The position numbers were made by a program, and so were the translations under genes. From positions 1-11,060 of the forward strand of contig JAEWJG010000362.1 in the NCBI GenBank assembly GCA_023386675.1: a stretch of 11,060 nucleotides of DNA. The letters run 5' to 3'. The notes under the pieces are model-generated. The model was not told the DNA's origin and searched no databases. It was given only the letters and a program-made list of their open reading frames with translations. The stretch is from Actinomycetes bacterium. Lineage in GTDB: Bacteria; Actinomycetota; Actinomycetes; Actinomycetales; Microbacteriaceae. Of this stretch, positions 6,321 to 11,060 are shown in pieces. How positions within the stretch are numbered: the first letter of the stretch is position 1; the number at the start of each line of letters is the position of its first letter.

Positions 6321-6380
6321 GGTTCTTGTCCTGGTGGGCATGAGCGCAATAGCGTTCATGTGCCCACCCTGACGAGAACC
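6321..6380. repeat. 60-nt imperfect inverted repeat in the glpD-glpF gap, flanked by ACAC
   Basis: The left arm GGTTCTTGTC (6321-6330) pairs with GACGAGAACC (6371-6380). A 2x2 mismatch follows, then GGTGGGCA (6333-6340) with TGCCCACC (6361-6368). A 2-nt bulge follows, then TGAGCGC (6341-6347) with GCGTTCA (6352-6358), closed by an AATA loop. This gives about 25 pairs including two G.U pairs as RNA. There is no U-run on either side. ACAC occurs directly before (6317-6320) and after (6381-6384) the repeat. It could be a terminator or attenuator, an mRNA processing or stability element, a protein-binding site overlapping the glpF promoter, or a small mobile palindromic element. The sequence alone does not decide. 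Confidence 0.8.
6326..6355 (+). promoter_or_regulatory. Candidate glpF promoter
   Basis: TTGTCC (6326-6331) and TAGCGT (6350-6355) are spaced by 18 nt. They fit the minimal TTGNCN / TANNNT pattern seen in many high-GC promoters. They fall within the long inverted repeat, just 3' of the palindrome at 6300-6315. Initiation would then be near 6361, leaving a leader of about 70 nt. The match is weak; cotranscription with glpD is an alternative. Confidence 0.3.
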
Positions 6381-6432
6381 ACACCAGATCGCACAACAGG
6401 GTGCGGGTCAACTGAACAACTGGAAGGTCAAC

Positions 6433-7209
6433 GTGGACAATATCGGTGTAGATTTCCTGTCCGAGCTGGTCGGCACAGCGATGCTGCTCCTCCTCGGTAC
6501 CGGTGTCGTGGCGAACGTCGCCCTCATCAGGAACAAGGGTTTCAACGGCGGGTTCCTGATGGTGAACTTCGGCTGGGGCCTCGCGGTCTTCGCCGGTGTG
6601 ATCGTCGCGTACAACTCCGGTGCCCACCTGAACCCGGCGGTGACGCTCGGCCTCGTGGCGAACGGCGCGAAGACGTTCGGCTCGGCCGCGGCCCACACGC
6701 TGGTGCCGGTGAACATCGCGACGGTGCTGCTGTACATCCTGGCTCAGCTGATCGGCGCCATCATCGGCGCCGTCCTCACCTGGCTGGCCTACAAGCAGCA
6801 CTTCGACGAGGAGCCGGACCCCGCCAACAAGCTCGGCGTGTTCTCGACCGGCCCGGCCATCCGCAGCTACGCCTGGAACCTGGTCACCGAGATCATCGGC
6901 ACCTTCGTGCTGGTGTTCGTGGTGATCGCCTTCGGGCACCAGCCCGGCCAGGCCGCCGGCCTCGCCGCGCTCGGCGCGCTGCCCGTCGCTCTCCTCGTGG
7001 TCGGCATCGGTGCCAGCCTCGGTGGTCCGACCGGCTACGCCATCAACCCGGCCCGTGACCTCGGCCCCCGCATCGCCCACGCCTTCCTCCCGATCAAGGG
7101 CAAGGGACCGAGCGACTGGTCGTACTCGTGGGTCCCGGTGGTCGGACCGATCATCGGCGGTCTGCTCGCCGGCTGGCTCGGACTCATCCTGCTGCCGCTC
7201 ATCAAGTGA
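6433..7209 (+). CDS. glpF: Glycerol uptake facilitator (aquaglyceroporin)
   Basis: GlpF is a membrane channel that lets glycerol enter by diffusion before GlpK traps it. The 258-residue product has six hydrophobic membrane segments and the two half-helix pore motifs NPA at 67-69 (SGAHLNPAVT) and 205-207 (GYAINPARD). The Asp after the second NPA-Arg (DLGPR, 209-213) is the usual mark of glycerol channels rather than pure water channels. Trp48 and Arg208 fit the glycerol selectivity filter; Tyr202 stands where the E. coli channel has Phe. The start is GTG at 6433 with GGAAGG 5 nt upstream. It lies between glpD and glpK, with a 133-nt gap before it holding the palindrome and the long inverted repeat. 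Length is normal for the family. Confidence 0.96.
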   Translation: MDNIGVDFLSELVGTAMLLLLGTGVVANVALIRNKGFNGGFLMVNFGWGLAVFAGVIVAYNSGAHLNPAVTLGLVANGAKTFGSAAAHTLVPVNIATVLLYILAQLIGAIIGAVLTWLAYKQHFDEEPDPANKLGVFSTGPAIRSYAWNLVTEIIGTFVLVFVVIAFGHQPGQAAGLAALGALPVALLVVGIGASLGGPTGYAINPARDLGPRIAHAFLPIKGKGPSDWSYSWVPVVGPIIGGLLAGWLGLILLPLIK

Positions 7210-7214
7210 CACAC

Positions 7215-7245
7215 GGGGCCGGTCGGGAGTCATCCCGCCGGCCCC
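7215..7245 (+). terminator. GC-rich hairpin between glpF and glpK (possible partial terminator)
   Basis: GGGGCCGG-T-CGGGA (7215-7228) pairs with TCCCG-CCGGCCCC (7233-7245). This gives 13 base pairs, one bulged T and a GTCA loop. It starts 6 nt after the glpF stop and ends 36 nt before glpK. No T-run follows (GCCCCGTTCC), so it may attenuate readthrough or protect the glpF mRNA end rather than stop transcription fully. No convincing separate glpK promoter is visible in the remaining 36 nt. Confidence 0.6.
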
Positions 7246-7281
7246 GCCCCGTTCCACCCCCAAAGAACAAAGGAGTTACCT

Positions 7282-8802
7282 ATGGCCGACTACGTCGTCG
7301 CCATCGACCAGGGCACGACCAGCACCCGCGCGATCATCTTCGACAAGTCCGGATCGATCGTCTCGACCGGGCAGCTGGAGCACGAGCAGATCTTCCCGCG
7401 TGCAGGCTGGGTCGAGCACAACCCGGTCGAGATCTGGAACAACACCCGCGAGGTGATCGGACAGGCGCTCTCCAAGGCCGACCTGACGCGCCACGACATC
7501 GCGGCGGTGGGCATCACCAACCAGCGCGAGACCGCGGTGGTCTGGGACAAGAACACCGGCGAGCCGGTCTACAACGCCATCGTCTGGCAGGACACCCGGA
7601 CGCAGCCGATCGTCGACCGCCTCGCGGCGGACGGCGGCACGGAGCGCTTCAAGCAGATCGTCGGCCTCCCGCTGGCGACCTACTTCTCCGGCACGAAGAT
7701 CGTCTGGATCCTCGAGAACGTCGAAGGCGCCCGTGAGCGCGCCGAGGCGGGCGACCTGCTGTTCGGCACGACCGACACCTGGGTGCTCTGGAACCTCACC
7801 GGCGGCCCCGACGGCGGTGTGCACGCGACCGACGTCACCAACGCCTCCCGCACCCTGTTCATGGACCTGGAGACGCTGAGCTGGCGCGACGACATCCTCG
7901 AGGTGTTCGGCGTGCCGAAGTCGATGCTCCCGGAGATCAAGAGCTCCTCCGAGGTCTACGGCCAGGTCGAGTCGTCCAGCCTCCTGCGCGAGGTGCCCGT
8001 CGCGGGCATCCTCGGCGACCAGCAGGCCGCGACGGTCGGCCAGGCGGCGTTCGATCCGGGCGAGTCCAAGAACACCTACGGCACCGGCAACTTCCTCATC
8101 TTCAACACGGGTGAGGAGATCGTCCACTCCAAGAACGGTCTGCTGACGACGCTCGGCTACAAGCTGGGCGACGAGAAGCCGCACTACGCCCTGGAGGGCT
8201 CGATCGCCGTCACCGGCTCGCTCGTGCAGTGGCTGCGCGACAACCTCGGCATCATCTCGAGCGCCCCGGAGATCGAGGAGCTCGCGAAGACGGTCGACGA
8301 CAACGGCGGCGCGTACTTCGTGCCGGCGTTCTCCGGCCTGTTCGCGCCGTACTGGCGGGCGGACGCACGCGGTGCGCTCGTCGGCCTGACCCGCTACGTC
8401 AACAAGGGCCACATCGCTCGTGCGGTGCTGGAGGCCACGGCCTTCCAGACCCGCGAGGTGCTGGACGCGGTCAACGCGGACTCCGGCGTGGACCTGACGG
8501 AGCTGAAGGTCGACGGCGGCATGATCGCCAACAACCTGCTCATGCAGTTCCAGGCGGACATCATCGGCGTGCCGGTCGTTCGTCCGGTGGTCGCCGAGAC
8601 CACCGCCCTCGGCGCGGCCTACGCCGCCGGCCTGGCGACCGGGTTCTGGGAGAACCTGGACGACCTGCGCAAGAACTGGCAGGAGGACCGCCGCTGGGAG
8701 CCGAAGATGGAGGAGGCCGAGCGCGAGCGTCAGCTTCGTCTCTGGAAGAAGGCCGTCACCAAGACCTTCGACTGGGTCGACGAGGACACTCAGAACGACT
8801 GA
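7282..8802 (+). CDS. glpK: Glycerol kinase
   Basis: GlpK phosphorylates glycerol with ATP to sn-glycerol-3-phosphate, the substrate of the neighbouring GlpD. The 506-residue product starts with the ATPase-fold phosphate loop AIDQGTTSTR (7-16). It carries the glycerol contacts NQRET (80-84; Arg82, Glu83), Tyr134 and Asp246 (GDQQAA). The FGGY-kinase signature YFSGTKIVWILEN (134-146) is present, as is a second nucleotide region LKVDGGMIANN. The loop after SSSEVYG (221-227) reads QVESSSLLREVP and has no His. Low-GC Gram-positive glycerol kinases carry there a His that the phosphotransferase protein HPr phosphorylates, so that control seems absent. The ATG at 7282 has AGGAG 6 nt upstream. It is the last gene of the cluster and is followed by a strong hairpin. 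Length is typical. Confidence 0.97.
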   Translation: MADYVVAIDQGTTSTRAIIFDKSGSIVSTGQLEHEQIFPRAGWVEHNPVEIWNNTREVIGQALSKADLTRHDIAAVGITNQRETAVVWDKNTGEPVYNAIVWQDTRTQPIVDRLAADGGTERFKQIVGLPLATYFSGTKIVWILENVEGARERAEAGDLLFGTTDTWVLWNLTGGPDGGVHATDVTNASRTLFMDLETLSWRDDILEVFGVPKSMLPEIKSSSEVYGQVESSSLLREVPVAGILGDQQAATVGQAAFDPGESKNTYGTGNFLIFNTGEEIVHSKNGLLTTLGYKLGDEKPHYALEGSIAVTGSLVQWLRDNLGIISSAPEIEELAKTVDDNGGAYFVPAFSGLFAPYWRADARGALVGLTRYVNKGHIARAVLEATAFQTREVLDAVNADSGVDLTELKVDGGMIANNLLMQFQADIIGVPVVRPVVAETTALGAAYAAGLATGFWENLDDLRKNWQEDRRWEPKMEEAERERQLRLWKKAVTKTFDWVDEDTQND

Positions 8803-8814
8803 CCGGTTCCACCT

Positions 8815-8850
8815 CGAAGCGCCGTCCGGCTCACGCCGGGCGGCGCTTCG
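8815..8850 (+). terminator. Hairpin terminator after glpK
   Basis: CGAAGCGCCGTCCGG (8815-8829) pairs with CCGGGCGGCGCTTCG (8836-8850) as a 15 bp stem with one U.G pair, around a CTCACG loop, 12 nt after the glpK stop. A strong T-run is missing, as often in high-GC actinobacteria. It probably ends the glp transcript before the LCP gene. Confidence 0.8.
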
Positions 8851-8906
8851 CCGTTCAGCTCTGAGTCTCCTCATCCATTCGGAAGCGATCGTGCAGTTTG
8901 CCGCAA

Positions 8907-8912
8907 TAACGT
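8907..8912 (+). promoter_or_regulatory. Candidate -10 element of the LCP gene (leaderless start)
   Basis: TAACGT lies exactly 7 nt before the A of the ATG at 8920, and no purine-rich ribosome binding site is present upstream. This spacing is what a leaderless mRNA starting at its own ATG would show, which is common in actinobacteria. No clear -35 is visible, so the call is tentative. Confidence 0.35.
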
Positions 8913-8919
8913 CATCCGC

Positions 8920-10212
8920 ATGAGGCATTCCGCGCGGGCGTACTCGGTCCGGCATGGTCGGCTCCCGGTGCGCACCGCCCGCGGTCCGCTCGCGCGACTG
9001 GTGGCGGCTGCATTGGCGGTCGTGGCCGTGTCGGCAGGAGCCGTCACCGCCTACGCCGTCGGGGACACCATGGCGTCGTTCAAGCCGTCCATCCACCTGG
9101 TGTCGGCGTCGGGGAGGTCCGTCGCTCAGCCCCCCAGCGTCGGCGCCGAGTCGGGCGCGGTGAACATCCTGCTCGCCGGAACCGACACCCGCAGCGGACA
9201 AGGCGGCCAGTTCGCGACCTCCGACGAGCTCGCGGGAAGCTCGGGAGCGGGCAACAACGACGTCACGATGGTGCTCCACCTGTCGGCGGATCACACCCAC
9301 GCGACCGTCATCAGCATCCCGCGCGACATGATGGTGCGGGTGCCCTCCTGCCCGACACCGAACGGGCCGACCAGTGCCCAGGCGAGCGCGCAGTTCAACA
9401 CCACGCTCTCGACCGGAGGGTTGTCGTGCGTGGTCCTCACCGCGGAGGCGTTGACGGGTCTCACCATTCCGTACGCGGCGGAGATCACCTTCGACGGCGT
9501 GATCGCGATGTCGAACGCGATCGGGGGAGTCACGGTGTGCCTCGCGACGCCCATCACCGACCCGTATGTCGGCCTGGACCTGCCCGGCGGCCAGCAGACC
9601 CTGGTGGGCCAGCAGGCCTTGGAGTTCGTGCGCAGCCGGCACGGGGTGGGCGATGGGAGCGACCTCGGCCGGATCAGCGACCAGCAGCTCTTCCTCGCCG
9701 CGCTGCTCCGCAAGGCCACGGGCGCGGGCACGCTGGGCAACCCGCTCACCCTCTACTCGCTCGCGAAGGCGGCGACGTCGAACATCCAGCTGTCCGACAC
9801 CCTCGCGTCGCCGACCACGCTGGTCTCCATCGCGCTCGCGCTCAAGAACGTCCCACTGAGCGACTTCGTCTTCCTCCAGTACCCGGCGATGACCGACCCC
9901 GACGACCCGAACCGCGTGGTCCCCGACCCGACCGGAGTGTCCGCGCTCACGCATGCGCTCAGCGCGGACGTGCCCGTGACGCTGACCGGCACCACGGGGG
10001 CGGCGACGGAGGCCGTAGCGGGCCCGGGAGCCGCGTCTCCGGCCCCGTCCGCCGCGGCGACCCCGTCGGCTGCGGCGACCGCGGCGCCGAGCAACGCGAC
10101 AGGCTCCACGGCGGCGACTGCCTCGCCCACACCGACTCCTACCACCGTGAGCCTGCCCTCGAACGTCACCGGTCAGACCGCCGCTCAGCAGACCTGCACC
10201 AAGGGCGGCTGA
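8920..10212 (+). CDS. LCP (LytR-CpsA-Psr) family membrane-anchored protein
   Basis: LCP enzymes transfer lipid-linked glycopolymers (teichoic acid, arabinogalactan or capsule precursors) onto peptidoglycan outside the membrane. The 430-residue product has a basic N-terminus and one membrane anchor (about 23-47; ARLVAAALAVVAVSAGAV). The LCP domain (about 78-265) contains VNILLAGTDTR (81-91), GNNDVTMVLHLS (111-122), VISIPRDMMV (130-139) and VRSRHGVGDGSDLGR (237-251). These hold the Asp89, Arg91, Arg135, Arg238 and Arg240 positions typical of the pyrophosphate-binding site. The last 70 or so residues are an Ala/Pro/Ser/Thr-rich tail without a LytR_C-like domain. Four Cys (144, 170, 207, 426) would be extracellular and could pair. 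The ATG at 8920 has no visible ribosome binding site; GTG at 8968 is an alternative but would shorten the basic segment. Its specific glycopolymer is unknown. Confidence 0.9.
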   Translation: MRHSARAYSVRHGRLPVRTARGPLARLVAAALAVVAVSAGAVTAYAVGDTMASFKPSIHLVSASGRSVAQPPSVGAESGAVNILLAGTDTRSGQGGQFATSDELAGSSGAGNNDVTMVLHLSADHTHATVISIPRDMMVRVPSCPTPNGPTSAQASAQFNTTLSTGGLSCVVLTAEALTGLTIPYAAEITFDGVIAMSNAIGGVTVCLATPITDPYVGLDLPGGQQTLVGQQALEFVRSRHGVGDGSDLGRISDQQLFLAALLRKATGAGTLGNPLTLYSLAKAATSNIQLSDTLASPTTLVSIALALKNVPLSDFVFLQYPAMTDPDDPNRVVPDPTGVSALTHALSADVPVTLTGTTGAATEAVAGPGAASPAPSAAATPSAAATAAPSNATGSTAATASPTPTPTTVSLPSNVTGQTAAQQTCTKGG

Positions 10213-10216
10213 GCGT

Positions 10217-10945
10217 TCAGCGGTCGGCGAGCGTCCCCGGCAGCTCGGCGAGCGAGCGGATGGTGCGCACGCCCGCATCGAGCGCATCCTTCTCGTCGTC
10301 AGCGGAGGGGATGGCGTCGCGGCGGTTGATCCACACGCCGGTCAGACCCGCTCGGGCGGCGCCGATCGCGTCCGTACGGAGGCGGTCGCCGACGTAGGCG
10401 GTCTCCTGCGGCGGCACGCCGAACGCATCGCAGGCCACCCGGAAGATCCGGGCATCGGGCTTCGGGATGCCGACGTCGCCGGACGCGATGAGGTGCTCCA
10501 TGCGCGCATCCAGGCCGACCGCCTCCACCTTCCGGCGCTGGAAGGCGAGGTCGCCGTTCGTGATGAGGCCGAAGCGCACGCCCGGGAGCCGGCGCTCCAG
10601 CGCATCCAGTGCGGGCAGTGCGTCGTCGTGGAGCGACCAGGCGGCGACGTAGTGCTCGAAGTAGTCGGCGAACCAGGCGCTGGCCTCTGCGTCGCTCAGC
10701 GTCACCCCGTGGCGCGCGGCGAAGTCGCGGGCGCGCGCCTGCCGCTGGCCCTCGAAGTCGAGGTCGCCCGCGAGGTAGGAGTGGTAGTGCTCCTCCTCCA
10801 GGTCATGCCAGATGGTGACCAGCTCGTCGGCTTCCAGTGCGCCGTAGGGGGCGCCCAGCGCTTCCGCATACGCGAGGATGCCGGACTCGACGGCCGCGCG
10901 GTGCGCGAACAGGGTGTCGTCGAGGTCGAACAGGACCACGCGCAT
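10217..10945 (-). CDS. HAD-superfamily hydrolase (HAD-IA type, YjjG/REG-2-like)
   Basis: This 242-residue cytosolic protein should be a phosphatase of the haloacid dehalogenase superfamily. Motif I is FDLDDTLF (6-13) with nucleophile Asp7 and general acid Asp9. A helical cap occupies about 17-100. Motif II is LITNGD, motif III is the Lys in GIPKPDARIF, and motif IV is YVGDRLRTD with the metal-binding acids. The GDRLRTDAIGAARAGLTGVWINR segment resembles nucleotidase-like members such as YjjG, but the substrate cannot be read from sequence. ATG at 10945 is chosen because it overlaps the upstream gene's stop (TGATG); a GTG one codon earlier is possible. The stop lies 4 nt from the stop of the convergent LCP gene. 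Confidence 0.9.
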   Translation of the reverse strand: MRVVLFDLDDTLFAHRAAVESGILAYAEALGAPYGALEADELVTIWHDLEEEHYHSYLAGDLDFEGQRQARARDFAARHGVTLSDAEASAWFADYFEHYVAAWSLHDDALPALDALERRLPGVRFGLITNGDLAFQRRKVEAVGLDARMEHLIASGDVGIPKPDARIFRVACDAFGVPPQETAYVGDRLRTDAIGAARAGLTGVWINRRDAIPSADDEKDALDAGVRTIRSLAELPGTLADR

Positions 10946-11060
10946 CACAGTGCCGCCTGGACGTACGTGACGTCAGGCCAGTCGCCCGCAGGCGCCCGCG
11001 GGTCGTCCGGCAGGAGGCTCGCGCGCCACTCGTCGAAGCGCGCCCCGCGCTGCTCCGCGC
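10945..11060 (-). CDS. C-terminal end of an unidentified protein (cut by window edge)
   Basis: The last 37 codons of a reading frame enter from the right edge on the minus strand and end in TGA at 10945-10947. The residues (AEQRGARFDEWRASLLP, then an Asp/Pro/Ala-rich stretch ending YVQAAL) look like a real protein terminus. The stop shares a base with the HAD start, which argues for translational coupling. I do not recognise the family from this fragment. The evidence is the open frame, the TGATG junction and the high-GC codon pattern. Confidence 0.6.
   Translation of the reverse strand, partial: AEQRGARFDEWRASLLPDDPRAPAGDWPDVTYVQAAL

Noticed and set aside
4461..6359. A 632-codon minus-strand frame antisense to glpD
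   Set aside because: Same mirror effect; no recognisable domain, and the glpD product is unambiguous.
10006..10150. Ala/Pro/Thr/Ser-rich repeat-like DNA at the LCP 3' end
   Set aside because: No regular period was found; it is a low-complexity extracellular tail common in actinobacterial surface proteins, not a DNA repeat array.
7276..10287. A 1003-codon open frame on the minus strand across glpK and the LCP gene
   Set aside because: It is wholly antisense to two well-supported genes. It is Arg/Ala/Gly/Val-rich low-complexity translation without motifs, the usual mirror effect of strong third-position G/C bias.

Overview
The window is ordinary core-genome DNA of a high-GC Gram-positive bacterium. 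Third-position G/C bias, GTG starts, an LCP-family cell-wall protein and FMN riboswitch sequence of the actinobacterial kind all point to an actinobacterium. Microbacteriaceae (for example Leifsonia-like) is my best guess, but it rests on impression rather than any marker gene. No rRNA, tRNA, insertion sequence, CRISPR array or prophage gene is visible, and no gene-free stretch reaches 300 bases (the longest is 3144-3435, most of it riboswitch).

Left part (1-3366, minus strand): a complete riboflavin operon in the order ribD - ribE - ribBA - ribH, with ribH cut by the window edge. The genes are coupled tightly (4-nt gap, then two ATGA overlaps) and are preceded by a well-conserved FMN riboswitch (3218-3366). 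The riboswitch carries an extra GNRA-capped hairpin and is followed by mutually exclusive hairpins that could form the expression platform. Together the enzymes convert GTP and ribulose 5-phosphate into riboflavin.

Middle part (3436-8802): a SorC-type sugar-binding regulator on the minus strand, divergent from a glycerol catabolic cluster on the plus strand: glpD (FAD glycerol-3-phosphate dehydrogenase), glpF (glycerol channel) and glpK (glycerol kinase). GlpF admits glycerol, GlpK phosphorylates it, and GlpD oxidises glycerol-3-phosphate to dihydroxyacetone phosphate. The most informative signal in the window is one 16-bp palindrome (consensus RTGCACGWAYGTGCAT) found in both the regulator/glpD and the glpD/glpF intergenic regions. 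This suggests that the SorC-type protein, rather than a classical DeoR-type GlpR, controls the cluster. The glpD/glpF gap also holds a 60-nt inverted repeat flanked by ACAC on both sides, and the glpF/glpK gap holds a 13-bp GC-rich hairpin.

Right part (8815-11060): a strong hairpin terminator after glpK, then an LCP (LytR-CpsA-Psr) family protein with no visible ribosome binding site and a possible leaderless start. It converges, with only 4 nt between stop codons, on a HAD-superfamily hydrolase gene. The HAD gene is translationally coupled (TGATG) to the 3' end of an unidentified gene that runs off the right edge. I do not see a convincing new system; the regulatory DNA around the glp genes is the part most worth following up.
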